This document shows, piece after piece, positions 12,442-24,382 of a stretch of 64,000 nt of DNA (positions are counted from its first letter, which is position 1; the number at the start of each line of letters is the position of its first letter). A program made the position numbers and the translations under genes. The stretch comes from Gordionus sp. m RMFG-2023 (Eukaryota > Nematomorpha > Gordioida > Chordodea > Parachordodidae). The stretch lies in the NCBI RefSeq assembly GCF_954871325.1, contig NC_088775.1, positions 14,113,561 through 14,177,560 of the forward strand, written 5' to 3'. Below the pieces are notes generated by a model. It saw only the letters and a list, made by a program, of their open reading frames with translations, was not told the DNA's origin and searched no databases.

Positions 12442-13135
12442 TTTTTATCGGATAAGTTAACACTCGTCATGGCTATTACATCTTTGAACCAGCCGTGGAC
12501 ATTTGAGATAAAGAAGTCTATCTGCGAAATGTAATTTCCCCTTTTAAAGGTGAGTGTATTTATCTCCCTACGAGAGAAGAAAGTATTTTCGATTTTAAGA
12601 TTGTTACTGCTACATAAATCAAGCAATCAAGCAATTTCCGACTGTCATCCCCATTGGGCTATGCGAGGGCTGCATTTCCAATAATGTTGTTCCTTTTATA
12701 GATCTTTTCCAAACCAATCCTGGTATTTAGATCACCTAACAAGATTATGTTATATCTTCTGGGTAAGGTATTGATTATGTTTTCCAGATCGTCAAGGAAG
12801 AATAACCTGTCTCTCCTATTTGGAGGTGCATAGATGTTTACCAGTATTGTTTGCCTATAGTTTGTGTTGATGTATAGTAGCCCGCATCTCTCTGAGATAG
12901 GTGTAAACTTATTTATATAATTGTGAATTTTCTTGTTTACCAGAAACCCGACGCCTGACCAGCTGTTTGAAGTGGTTCCAGAGCAGTATAGAATATAGTG
13001 ATTAAATGTTGCCGTAACGTTACCTGTGGCATATGGCGATTTTATTCCATTGATATTTAGGGAAGAAATAAGTAGTGATCCCTTGAGTTTATGCATGAGC
13101 TTTGCTGTTTCAATCCGACTATGTTGGGTAGGCAA
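12438..13135 (-). pseudogene. LINE copy A endonuclease region (EEP family), broken
   Basis: Apurinic-type endonuclease domain that nicks the target for LINE insertion. It begins SLLISSLNINGIKS (strand beta 1, catalytic Asn), then jumps directly to NHYILYCSGTTSNSWSGVGF, so the helix and QET segment with a catalytic Glu has been lost in an internal deletion. Later motifs are present: NIYAPPN, LLGDLNTRIG (catalytic Asp and Asn) and QIDFFIS. A frameshift lies between the last two, near 12.63-12.66 kb. The domain cannot be active as it stands. Confidence 0.85.
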
Positions 13136-13140
13136 CGAAA

Positions 13141-14318
13141 TGGGGGAAATAAAATTTTAGCAGAAAATTTTTAAAATTTAAAAGATAATTACAGAAAGTT
13201 TCTTAACGTTAAAGAATTATGACGTGGCAAATTACAGAAAGTCTCTTGACGTTAAAATTATTATACTTAGGGAGGGAGGAAAGAGGGAGGAAATTCTAAA
13301 AGAAGGGAAATAGAATAGAAGTAAACTTTAGAAGGGGATTTGTAAGGATAATTATAATAATAAAAGATACTTCGGGTAAATCGGCCAGTAAAAGAATTAC
13401 AGAAAGGAAATGTAAAACATCAAGGTTGAAAAATAATTATAGGAAAATTTAATAAACTTACTAATGTAAATAAACTTCAGTAAAAATCAAATTATGAAAG
13501 GAAAAGAAAAAATTTTTATTTATAATTCTGAGAAAATATTAAATAAAAAGAAAAAATTGTTATTCTAACATTGTAATTCAAAGAAAAGTATTTACAAATT
13601 CGTCATTCCTACATTTTCACAAGTTTTCCAGACTTGTTATTCCTACATTTTCTCTAGTTCTCCAGACGATTTTATAAATCTGAAAACACTATAAATCTAA
13701 AAAACACTATAAATCAAAAAATAAATAAGTAAAAACAATAATAAGGGGGAAAAATTCAGGGTGGGATAACCTAATCACTTTACAATAGCCAAAATTATAA
13801 ATTATACTAAGCTCTAAATAAATAAATACAAATATTAATGACAAGTTGTATAAGACATTTCCAAAAAGCAAGAAAGAGAAAAATATTAATGTTAAGAAAA
13901 GATAGATCGATGGCGCCCAATATTAGAAAAACTTATTTTAAGAGAAACAAACGAATTAATATAACAGTGGAGCCTAGAAAGTTAAAAATATGAAATATTA
14001 AAAATAAATTTAGCCAAGATAAAATATTAAAAGAAAAACATAAATAAAATTAATAAATAGACAGAATACGTAATAGTAAAAAATATATACGATATTCAGG
14101 GTCCAAACAAATATATATATATATATAGTCTAATATACGTAATATAAAATAATATATACATAATATAATGTTAACGTTGTGTTTGGGATTTATATTTATA
14201 TAAGATCTAATGGACAGTTAGAAACCAACCTAAAATATGCAAACTAAATAATATATACATAATATGAACTATGAATATATATACGTATATATATAAATAA
14301 TAAAGTATAATGTAATAT
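13141..14318. repeat. Purine-rich spacer with short tandem duplications
   Basis: Between LINE copy A and the MITE. At 13185-13260 an ATTACAGAAAGT-headed block of about 50 bp is duplicated; at 13600-13672 a TCATTCCTACATTTTC block of about 41 bp is duplicated; 14110-14130 is an AT microsatellite. Strongly A-rich on the plus strand. It could include the 5' untranslated part of copy A, but nothing proves this. Confidence 0.5.
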
Positions 14319-14701
14319 CAGTGGCGTAGCTACGGGGGTGGTTTTCCCCTCCCAGAGCAAAATTTTATTTCTAGATTATACGTTAAAAGACTTAAAGTGA
14401 TTTTATATCAAATAAATATTTATATTTTTCTGGTTTTGATGTTTGTGGAAGGATATAATATTACTATTGAAATTATTCTGGATAGTATTATTATAAAGTC
14501 ATTGAGAATAATCTACTAAATTATAATAACATATTATTGATGCATTTAAAAAATATAAGTTATGGTTATAATTTGTAAGATAAACCCGGCCGAAGGCCGG
14601 TCAAAAGGGCTGAAGGCCAGTTAAAGGGGGTCTGGGGGGTGAAGCCCCCAGGTTTTATATGTATGGACCCCCTCTAAGAAAGATTTCTAGCTACGCCACT
14701 G
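14319..14701. mobile_element. hAT-type MITE, CAGTGGCGTAGCTA ends
   Basis: 383 bp with a perfect 14 bp terminal inverted repeat CAGTGGCGTAGCTA and a perfect 8 bp target duplication TGTAATAT (14311-14318, 14702-14709). Near the right end is a GC-rich block, CCCGGCCGAAGGCCGG, closely matching the block near the right end of the 1.85 kb element at 33626-35475, so it is probably a deletion derivative related to that family. Confidence 0.93.
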
Positions 14702-15104
14702 TGTAATATGTATTTCGTAAATCTAATAAATCTAAATTAAATATAAGATAATGGTACAATGTGCTAACATTAATATGTTTGTGTTATGTCAAGCTCAATT
14801 CGAGAAAATAAAGAGAAACGGTATCAATTAAAAGAAAAACCAGTAAAAAGCTAATACTTAATATAATAGATAAATATAAAATATATCAGTTATACTAAGT
14901 AAAAACCAACTAAAGGCTATTTAAAGCAATAAGATTAACAAATATATTTGTAATATGACAATTTAAAACTACTATAAAAATAACATGTATAAAATTTTAA
15001 ATTTTTGAAAGTTTTTTGTTTTTCAAGAACTATAAAAAATATGTATAAAATATACTTGTGTAGTTTAGAACTACTTTAACTAATAAGGGTATAGATAATT
15101 TTTT
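14702..15104. other. No gene recognised
   Basis: A+T-rich spacer between the MITE and the truncated 5' end of LINE copy B. No open frame, repeat end or RNA gene seen. Confidence 0.4.
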
Positions 15105-17521
15105 GACCGCAGACTATGTGAGAAGGCTACAATTTTTGAAAGCATATCCCAGGCTAAAACAGTGGAAGAATGCTGGATGATCTCTAAATGTGACATTCAT
15201 GAGGCAAGCAAGGTATTAGCAAGAAACAATTCTCTCGGAAGGAATGAATGGATATCCACCACTACTATGATAAAAATTGAAAAGCTCCGTTTAAAAGGCC
15301 ACTTTGATAAAGAATTGTGGAAATCTATACAGAGATTGCTTAGAAGTGACAGAAGAATTTTTACGGTCAGGAAAGCACACGAGATTGATGCAGATATGAG
15401 AGGAAACAGGATTTTTGATGCCTACAGCAAACTCAAATATTTTTGCAAATGCAAAATTTTCAAAAAACTCCCTTCCATTCGATTGGAAAATAACAAAGTT
15501 ATAATCGACCAGGATGATCAATTGGCGCTCTGGACGGACCACTACATGAGGATCTTCGAATCCAGGAAACCGACAAGCGTACTATCTGATTTCCAAGCCA
15601 CACCTCAATATACCTCTCAGTTCTCACTAACCGAAATTTCTTCTGCACTTAAAAAACTTAGGAATCACAAAGCTCCTGGCCCAGACAATATTACTGGTGA
15701 GCATCTTAAAGCAACATCAGAGGCAGTACCACGTTTCCTGCAAATCATCTTTAATAAAATTTGGTCCACAGGGGTGACACCGAAGGACTGGAATCTATCC
15801 ACCCTCTGCAACTTTCCTAAAATTTCAAATCCAACTAAATTTGGAGATAACAGGGCAATAGCACTCACCTCTACTGCTTCTAAAATATTTATGATCCTCC
15901 TCAAGTTTCGCATTTTACAAACATCGCAAAACATCTGCGCCTATCGCCCAGGCAAAAACATTATGGAGCCTTTTCTTGCTCTTAAAATCATCATTCAAAA
16001 ATGTGATTGATATAAACTACCTTTCTTTTTCACTTTTATCGATTTTAAACAGGCGTTTGATAATGTTAATCATGATGCGATTTGGAAGATTTTATCAGAA
16101 GTTGGGGTTGACACAAACATAATCAAGATATTACGGCACCATTATAACAATTTGCTTACCTCATGCAGAATAAACAATAAAATCTCTCCACCGTTTAGGA
16201 TAAAAAAAGGAGTGAAACAAGGCTGTGTTCTCTCGCCAATCCTCTTCAACATAGTTATGAATAAGATTTTAAAAGATACTTTAGACGCTGCAAACCTGCT
16301 GGAACTAAACTTATACCCGAATAAGTACAATCTAGAGAACAGGATTATATCATACGCCGATGATGTGGTAATCATCACCAATGATTTAGAGGAAACCTCC
16401 AATCTTATTCATTTGTTGAAATTGGTGAGCTCGAAAGTCGGGCTAGAAATAAACTTCAAGTAGCAAGACACACGTCTCCCATAGAAAGTATCGATGTTGG
16501 GTCTTATGTGATTAAGGTGGTTACCCAGAGGGGGCTGTAAAGAAGAACTCAGGATAAGAATACAAAAAGCTAGGGTAGCTTTTTACAAGTACTTCAAGTT
16601 ATGGAAAACAAGGGAGATACCTGCCTCACACGACTACGTATCTTTAATTCCATTGTGATTCCCATTCTATTATATGGCTGTGAAACATGGGAAATAAGCA
16701 AAGCTGATAATAGGAAATGTCAAACGTTTATCAACAGGTGTTTAAGGATAATTAACGGCATTTTCTACCCCAGACTAATATCGAACGAAAGGTTATGGAA
16801 ACAATCAAAACATATTCCTTTCCATATCATACTAAAGAAAAAACGAATTAATTTCTTAGCGCACATTCTGAGACACCCCAACTGCAATTTGGTTCATGAT
16901 GCTTTAGCTTGGCTTTTTACCTGTAAAGGTGAATCATACAGCAGATACAAAACATTATGGCTCCACCGGGTATTGAAAGACGTTGCTGGCCTGAACTTAA
17001 ACTGGAAACAGTTCACCAGACTAAACAAAAATAAAAAATCTATCAAAAAGCTTCTTAAGGTAAAATCTGGGTACCTGAGATGATATCCCCTATCCGTTAC
17101 TTCACCCTTACCCACAAATATACCCTTCCTCTCCCTCAGCCACCTCAAGAGTACAAGTTTTCTTTTATTTAAATAACATATTTTTTTATTAAATGTGAAT
17201 CTTTAAACATTAACTTAAACCAGCCTTCCCCTATCCAATCATAGTTAGATAAAATTAGGACAGTAGGTATGGGTGTAGGCTGTCTTATTTGGCCCTGTCC
17301 CTTTCTCAATCAGCCCATAGACGTTTAAACGATAATCCTTGGACTATTGTGCGTACAAGTACGTGCGGCTTGCCCACAAACGTGTAAAGGGTTTCTCATA
17401 TTTTCTTCCCCACCTTAATAAATCCAATTAGATGGAAATGAGAAAATCCAATTAGATGGAAATGAGAAAAATCTAGCGTAGCTCTGTTGTTCCTACAACG
17501 TTGAGAGGGTGAATGTGCTTT
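15105..17521 (+). mobile_element. LINE copy B, 5'-truncated
   Basis: Same LINE as copy A in the opposite orientation, starting inside the region between endonuclease and reverse transcriptase (junction near CCGCAGACTATGTGAG) and running to the shared 3' end GTGCTTT. This is the 5' truncation usual for LINE insertion. Reading frames 15162-16010, 16152-16463 and 16601-17083 hold the reverse transcriptase blocks, including SYADDVVIIT. Breaks include a stop near 16008, loss of about 17 bp after INFK near 16460, and loss of about 33 bp covering the IKYLGITLDN block near 16530. In the 3' tail a 25 bp block AATCCAATTAGATGG... is doubled at 17422-17470. It cannot encode a working enzyme. Confidence 0.92.
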
Positions 17522-17760
17522 GGCATTTTTATTCTTTAGTATATTTATCAAATTATATTCTAAGGCATTTATTTTATTTTGGGAACATTTTAACCCCACC
17601 CCCCTTCCTTCTCTATATAAAATTAGAATAAATTATATATATATAATTTATGCCTGTTTTAAAAATAAAATTGAGTATACTGGAACTCTCCAATATTACT
17701 TAAGTAAACTATAAAAGTTAATAATAATAATATAATCTGTTATAAATTAATAACATTATA

Positions 17761-17837
17761 TTTACAAAACTATAACTACCAAAATATAGTAGATAAATAT
17801 TTACAAAACTATAACTACCAAAATATAGTAGATAAAA
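17761..17837. repeat. Tandem repeat, two 38-39 bp units
   Basis: Two adjacent copies of a unit beginning TTTACAAAACTATAACTACC. The surrounding 17522-18491 is otherwise A+T-rich sequence with no gene or element recognised; part of it would be the 3' flank of the small gene at 18492. Confidence 0.85.
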
Positions 17838-18491
17838 AATCTATAATTATTTTGTTTGCCAAAAAATTAACATTCATATATCATTAATTTGATTTTGGTA
17901 TGTGCTAGAAGTCTGCAATAGGTGGGACAGTTAGTATGATTTTTGAATACTTTGCTATAAATTTTATATATAGGGCTGGCAGGTTAGAAATATTAAAATA
18001 ATGGAGACAGGTGAATTTGTATATTTTGGAACAAATGAGCAGAAATTTATTAATTATATTTATTTTTAAGCATGTTTATTGGAATTGAACTATAATAGGA
18101 ATTGAATATATGCTGGAATAATTTAATTATATGTACAGAGAGCAATCTCTTAATTATTTAAATTGTTGAATAATAATCAACATAATATTTTTCCAAATAA
18201 TTTATTTTTGCATTTAAAATCACTTATTCATTTTATATACTTGCAGATTCTTCCAAATCTACAACAGTATCATCTACATTTAAGTAAAGTTTATAAACAC
18301 AGAAATATTGTAATATCTTAAATGGATCAACTTAGTACATTTGCCAATTCCATATGATAAATTTTTTACATTTTATTATATATGATCTATAAATACTATT
18401 TTTATTACAATATAATTGACTCTGTAATTCACACATAATATATAAATAAATATATAAAAAAAATAAGAAAATAATTTATATAAAAAATAGT

Positions 18492-18780
18492 TTACAATGC
18501 ATATAATTTCATTTGATCTTTAAGTTCATTTTCTGAGAATGTTCCAAATTTTTCAGATTGTGTTTCCATTAAACTCATAATTGCCTTTAATTGTTCCCTT
18601 TCAATTCTAAAATTTTTATTAAATTATTAATTGTTTGTCATAGCCAATATACCTTTTTTCTTCTTCAAGTTCTTTTGAGGATAATTTATTAATAGCCTCA
18701 TATAATTTATTTTTGGGGGTTATTTTTGGTACATCATCAAGATGAAATATGCAATTGGGAGGAAGATCAATAATTGGCAT
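18492..18780 (-). CDS. Two-exon gene for an unrecognised 80-residue protein
   Basis: I do not recognise this protein. Exon 1 is 18780-18653 and exon 2 is 18606-18492, separated by a 46 nt intron with a GTATAT donor and TTTTAG acceptor; the codon split at the junction (AG/A, Arg) keeps the frame. The product starts MPIIDLPPNCIFHLDDVPK, continues through a Lys/Glu-rich middle (LSSKELEEEKR, likely start of a helix) and ends SENELKDQMKLYAL. No signal peptide or membrane segment; the second half looks helical, possibly a short coiled coil. The ATG follows AAGCAG, which could itself be an acceptor, so upstream exons are possible. Support: open frame across a canonical mini-intron of the same size as in PDAP1, and coding-like composition against a very A+T-rich surround. 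Confidence 0.65.
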
Positions 18781-19438
18781 CTGCTTACCCTTTTAAAGAA
18801 ACATTGAATATAGTTATTGAATGTTTATAAATATTTTTAGATTCAAATAATGTACATTTGGAGAGATTGTGAGCTAAATGAATGTATTAATAATTGCCCA
18901 TGATAATTTTAATATCAAATTAATTCTTAATCATATTACTTTCGATTTTGATGATCTGTATACTATAAAAGTTATTAATGAAGTTATAATGATACTGAAT
19001 ATTACAAAATAAATCGATATCATATGGAATTCAAATCTGAAAAGGATAGAAGTTTAAACGTAGAATAATAAAATCCATAAGATGATTAAATCATAAAGGA
19101 AATTTTTTAATTGGACGAAATATTAAATTTAACTAGAATAGATATATTGCTACACAACTTTTCGGCATTTATAATACAAAAAATATTTTTATGGATACCG
19201 AGTTGAAAGCGTTCATTCAAGAGTATATATTTTTTAAAACACGGAGCTCAATGTTAATTTTTTTAATACTATTAATTATATTTTCATACGACAAATTACT
19301 TCAACTAGTTTAACACCAATAAAAATATTTTTTAATTTATAGATACCGAAAAGTTGTGTAGCTATATAACTTCAAAAAAATGAATTGATATAAGGAGTAT
19401 GATTGGATGTTTCAGACAGATATATAAACTCAATTAAA
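18781..19438. other. No gene recognised
   Basis: Upstream region of the small minus-strand gene. Contains no further convincing exon, repeat end or RNA gene; the last 8 bp (19431-19438, CAATTAAA) are the target duplication of the next MITE. Confidence 0.4.
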
Positions 19439-19609
19439 TAGTGTTTAATGGCTAACTCAATATTTTAGCCAGAATATTGCCAGCCTAGAGATTTCGACAC
19501 ATTTGTTCCATCTATGAACAAAATCTTTAGTGCGTAATATTTTTCTATATGATATATTGAGTTTGCCGTTTTTAAAAATCGGCTCAAAACGAACCGTTTA
19601 ACAACACTA
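19439..19609. mobile_element. hAT-type MITE, family TAGTGTTGTTAAA, shortened
   Basis: 171 bp copy with right end TTTAACAACACTA and a shortened left end TAGTGTTTAATGGC. Perfect 8 bp duplication CAATTAAA at 19431-19438 and 19610-19617. The interior matches the other copies (TCTATGAACAAAATCTT and TTTTTAAAAATCGGCTC). From 19618 to 20030 I see only A+T-rich sequence with a repeated AAATGTCAAATTCTG motif. Confidence 0.9.
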
Positions 19610-20210
19610 CAATTAAACAAATGATTTAAATTTTAATAAAGTTTATTTATTTTTATATATTTCCAAGCAAGACCACTCCTGTAATTACTGTGAAACAATA
19701 AATATTTGAAAAAAATTTGATGTGGTAACGACAATTTCCTTGAGTTGATTTAAATTTTAGTTATCAGATTTCAAAATATAGATAATTTGTTAAGTTTTGG
19801 CTTTAAGCTATAAAATTCAAATGTCAAATTCTGCCCTATTGTAAACATTAAATTTTAATTTGAAAATATGTTGTTAAATTTTAACTCAACAAAATGTCAA
19901 ATTCTGTCCCCTGGATTATAAACCTCTTCGCCATCTCTAAACAGAATCTTAATTATAGATACTACCTAATTCCTAAACCAACCTAAATTGCTAAATACCG
20001 ACCAAAATTTATTAAAATGTAATAAGACCCCAGGCTTGTTAACCGATCTTTTTAAAACGATCGAATCCCAATCACGATCTTTTCAAAAAAAGAGGATCGA
20101 AATCCAGGATCGACTTTTTTTTAAAAAAAAGATCGCGATCACGATCTTCTCTATTTAAATTTCTGAATGAAATTTCTGACCGATGCAAAATTAACTAATA
20201 TAAAAATAAA

Positions 20211-23200
20211 TTAAATATGGTAGAAATTTATTGTAATTGAATATATAACAATTATAATATATTTATAATTAAAATTAGCTTTTAATAATAAAATTTTTTC
20301 TAAATTAACATCATTTAAACATCCGCGTCTTTCATTTAGAACATGTTTAGCTTTACTAAACAAGCGCTCCACAGGAGCGCTTGATGGCAAAGGTGTATTA
20401 TATTCAATAAATATTTTTTTTAAATTAATATAAGTATTAAAAATATTCATGGAATCATCATTTGAATAAAAATTTTTTAACGGAACAAGCATTTTGTACA
20501 TTATTTTTCCCAAAAAAAGCATTAATGTCATCCATACATTTATTTGAGGTATCCGCATATGGTTGTTCCTGCATATTTTCCAAATGGGCAACTAATTTTC
20601 TTTTACCATCATATTTTGTGGCAGATTAATATAAGGCCAATTAAGTTTAAATTTAGGGTGAATCATGGCTGCCAAAATGTTACTGTCTTCATACAGTGAA
20701 GGAAATCTATATTATGAAATGATAATTAATTTATTATTAAATAAGTGTTCATTTTATTCATATAAATCAAATCAAGTATCTGCAAAACTTAACCCTTTTA
20801 AATTTTACAGTCAAGTCTGGCACATCATCTGTATGGTATTTATTTATATTTGGGTCTTATCATAAATATTGATTAGATGTAAACTTAATACTTTATATTA
20901 ATCAAAATATTAGCTTGAATTTCAAATAATCTAATAAATTTTTAATGTTTTCAAAGGCCCATTAATATTTTACTAGATATCAGAGGTTTAGTAGAACTGG
21001 CTTGTTAAAAATATTTTACTAAATTTGCCAGATCTTTGCAATTTTTTAATATATTTTGCAGATATCTGATAATATCAAATAATTGCATAAAAAATATTAC
21101 CTTTTATCAATACCTCTAAGAACACTATCTACAAGGGGCTGACAATACCGCAGGCAGCTAAATTTCGTTAATTTATCTATCAATATCGATAGAAAGGGAG
21201 TTAGATATCCCTGTTCCATATTATCCTCCAGTTCCAAGATTTTTAAAGACATCGCCAAAGGTTCCATAACCTATAAAATTTAAATTTATTTAGAGAATAC
21301 CATTGTATTACTGTTGCATACTCTTTAACAAAAAGACATTCCTCTTGCCTAAACATTGCAAATCCAATTTAATCAGATACTTGTTCTACTTCTGAAAATT
21401 TTTCAGTAAAGCATCTTACCGATTAATTTCATGGATTGGTAATAAGAATTCTATCTTGTATTGTTGGGAGCTAGATATCTTCCCAATTTCTCCAATAAAA
21501 TATCCGCCATTCTTGACGACATATTTTGTTTATTAACTAAAGCAAAACATTTTGCAAGAGTGGATCTAGATATTCGTTTATAATTGAGATCACTATCTGC
21601 CATCTCCGCATCTGTCGTTGCAATAAGGTTAAGATTATGGTAACAACAACGTTGATGTTTTGGTAGGCTGATAGTAGGAATAATTGGGTCATTAACGGAT
21701 AATATGTCATCCAAATTTATCAATTCCATATCCTGATACTATCTTCTTCATTTTCTCCAAAAACTCTAGAAAAAATAAATTTATTAAATATTTTTTGCTA
21801 AATATAAATATTACTTAAATGCCTTGACTTCGTTCCATTGTCAGTCACAATCTTCACCACCTTAATATGAATTTTATAGAACTTGTGGATACCCATGATT
21901 TCGTTGGCCAAAACATCATATGTTTGCCTCCCAATTATCCTCCTCAGTGCCAAAGCGGCTGACCTTCTCTTGAGGGTTAATGGATCCAGCCAATGTGCAG
22001 TAAGTCCTAATAAAATAAACATTATAAAATTCATATAAATATAATACCTTCGATGACCACTCCAACAATCAGCAGTGGTGCATACATAAGAAACTTCAGA
22101 CAAATCTCTTATAAGATTTGTCGTCATATAAGAGAAGGAAGTAGATATTCTGTTGCCCAGTGTTTGGCGACAAATAATTTTTGTCGCAGGAGAAAAAGTT
22201 TTAATCATTTTTTCAAATGAAGGATCATCAACCAGAGACAATGGTTGGAAGGTGTCAATAATAAAATCCATGATAACCTTGTCTGCTGTTTTTTGCGATA
22301 TAGCTGGAATGTTTAGATTGTTAAAATTTAATTTAGATTGTCTGCGTTTGCAACCAGAACCACTTTGGTTTTGCAGTGATATATTTTTTTTGTGTAGAGA
22401 ATTCGTTGAGGTGTATGGTAATCTCATTTTTAAATTCACTGTGCTTTTTCTTTATAAAAGAAAAAAATAGTATGTATCAAAGTTGGATGAAAATAACTTC
22501 TCCTGAATCAAATTTCATTTTTAAAATTTTATATGGAAATTTAAAGTTAAAAAAAACAATGTACAGGCTGAATGTAAAACCTATATAAACAAAAAAATGA
22601 TAAAGGGTTCAACACAAATTTTGTTAAACATATCAAAGTATATTATTTAATTTATATATGGTTAAAAAAGGTTCATATAGGTTATTTTAAATTTTAAGTT
22701 TACAATATTGTCTTTGTCTATCATTATTAAAAGTTGCCCAAGATGATATGGGCTAAAGATTTTGATAAAATATTTTCCTATATATGAATATAATTAGCCT
22801 TTTTGGCATTTAAGAAATATGGATTAAGGGTTCAACAAATTTTGTTAAACATATTAAAGTATATTTTATTAGTGGTTAAAAGGGGGTAGGTTATCTTAAA
22901 AATTTAAGTTTACAATATTGTCTATCATTATTAAAAGTTGCCCAAGATGATATGGGTCAAAGATTTTGATAGAGTATTTTCCTATTATGAATATAATGAG
23001 GCTTTTTGGCATTTAAGAACTTATGGATTGAGTCAAATGATACAAAAAATACTTTCAATTCAAAATATATTATTTAAAAAAGCCCTAAAAATGTTGTCAA
23101 GAGGATTATATAATCAAGCTCAAACTGAAACTCTAATACTAATTGATTAGATTTAACATATTATAATAAAGAAATATTAGAATAGATATTTATTTTTCTT

Positions 23201-23800
23201 TTGGTGAAACATTGCTAAGTTCAATACAAATAACATTGAACTGATTATATTAAGGAAGTCAAAATACATTATAAAGGCATAATTATTAGTTATTACACTT
23301 CCATTTATTATAAATACTCTTCTTTTGAAAATTAAACTAATATAATAGTAATATTAAAAAATAAATTCCTAATTATTATATATAAATAACAAAACCAAGA
23401 TTAACTCTTCATCAAATATTTTATTAATTATACTGTATCTAATAATTCACTTTTATTATAAAGAATCTGTATCTAGATTCTATTTCTGTAGGACCTGCTC
23501 AATTCAGGAATGTAATAAATTAAATTTAAACATGTTGACGTTAAGATTATCAAATAAAAAAAATTTAAAATAATTACTTGTAAATGTCTCTTTAAGTTCG
23601 AGGATGATATTTTGGAAGATGATATTATCTTCTTACAGAGACGGCATTTGGTGCTGATCATATTATAAGAGTTGCTTTCATCCATTTCACATAAAGTAAA
23701 ATACTTACTTAATTTCAAAATGGCAAAAGATTCTCATTCTCACTTATATCTGCTGATCAATAGTAGAAGCAATAGTATCTTCTAAATTTATAATGGACAT
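20211..23800 (-). pseudogene. hAT transposase, multi-exon, lightly decayed
   Basis: Transposase that excises and integrates the element. From the 5' side: an ATG at 23800 and an acidic leader (a frameshift relative to the copy at 37715), BED zinc finger with CRLCKK and SNLKRHLQ; core exon from about 22440 to 22048 (IICRQTLGNRI, CTTADCWSGHRR); exon 22006-21815 (ahead of it a 41 nt intron) with TAHWLDP and KIVTDNGTK, holding catalytic Asp residues; exon from 21765 (49 nt intron) with LPKHQRCCYHNLNLIATTDA; exon about 21250-21094 with MEPLAMSLKILELE; a C-terminal part with FPSLYEDSNILAAMIHPKF and the dimerisation block LPSSAPVERLFSKAKHVLNE. The intron after the BED finger holds a tandem duplication. 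Most blocks of a functional hAT enzyme are visible, but the leader is broken and I could not place every junction. Confidence 0.85.
22603..23034. repeat. Tandem duplication of ~220 bp inside the hAT intron
   Basis: Block 22603-22825 (AAGGGTTCAACA, TTTACAATATTGTCT, GCCCAAGATGATATGGG) is repeated at 22826-23034 with small differences. It lies between the BED-finger exon and the catalytic core exon of the transposase. The open stretch at 22938-23150 falls in it and is antisense to the transposase. Confidence 0.8.
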
Positions 23801-24272
23801 TTACATTTAGCTATTATAATAAATATTAATATATTATTATAAATTTATATTAAATAACTTGTAATAGCTCTAAATCTCGTAAAATTTAGGAAATGAATAA
23901 ATATATCTATAAAATAAATGGTGGAATGGAAGTTGATAAAATATGAAGATAGATATTTTTTTAAAAAATAATATTTTAATTTAATTTTCAAAATTTTTAT
24001 TTTATTTATTGCTTTTTAAGTAAAAAATTAATTTTTAAAAAGATCGGGATAGAATTTTAAACAAAATGATCTCGATCTCGATCCTCAATTTAAGTCAGAA
24101 TCATAAATCTCGTAAAATTGACAAATTTGCGATCGAATCCAGGATCGTCGATCTTTTGATTCGATCTTTTAACAACGCTGTAAGACTCCTTTAACATATA
24201 TTATAACAGAATGTCCGACCTCCTATATATCATCCTCCAAGGACGGAACCATAAAATTGTAAGAAAAAACAT

Positions 24273-24345
24273 TATCTTTGCTAGGATTCGAAGCCAAAAC
24301 CATCGAATTGGTAAACGACGCTCTTGCCGATTAGGCTACAGATAC
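24273..24345 (-). tRNA. tRNA-like sequence, probably a decayed tRNA or SINE head
   Basis: On the minus strand this 73 nt stretch has both internal promoter boxes of RNA polymerase III: TAGCCTAATCGG (box A) and GGCTTCGAATCC (box B). Five of seven acceptor pairs form (TATCT with AGATA). The anticodon stem does not pair properly and the T stem has a mismatch, so a working tRNA is unlikely. It was perhaps derived from an Arg-type tRNA. Confidence 0.45.
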
Positions 24346-24382
24346 TTTTCGAAATTCACGATTTAAATATTATAAATAAATT

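Larger units (their letters stand above)
9851..13140 (-). mobile_element. LINE copy A, endonuclease plus reverse transcriptase
   Basis: Non-LTR retrotransposon that copies itself by target-primed reverse transcription. From its 5' end (13140) it shows an endonuclease domain and then a reverse transcriptase, and it ends in a 3' tail shared base for base with copy B. After the shared tail (GAATGCGCTTT) come two units of ATCACGT at 9851-9865, the kind of short tandem repeat seen at the ends of RTE-like LINEs. The clade (RTE-like) is judged from domain order, lack of RNase H and the late LLYGC...W block. No target duplication could be made out. Confidence 0.9.
20031..24180 (-). mobile_element. 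hAT DNA transposon, full length (copy 1)
   Basis: Cut-and-paste transposon of the hAT superfamily. Termini are CAGGCTTGTTAACCGATC (left) and, read inward from the right, CAGCGTTGTTAAAAGATCG. Flanks TAAGACCC (20023-20030) and TAAGACTC (24181-24188) give the 8 bp duplication expected of hAT, with one mismatch. Both ends carry clusters of GATCG/CGATC motifs over about 130 bp, the likely transposase binding sites. It encodes a multi-exon BED-finger transposase on the minus strand. A deleted relative sits at 37355-39178. Confidence 0.95.

Noticed and set aside
17761-17837. CRISPR-like repeats
   Set aside because: Two direct units without spacers in a eukaryotic, spliced-gene context; ordinary tandem duplication. 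No CRISPR pattern is seen anywhere in the window.
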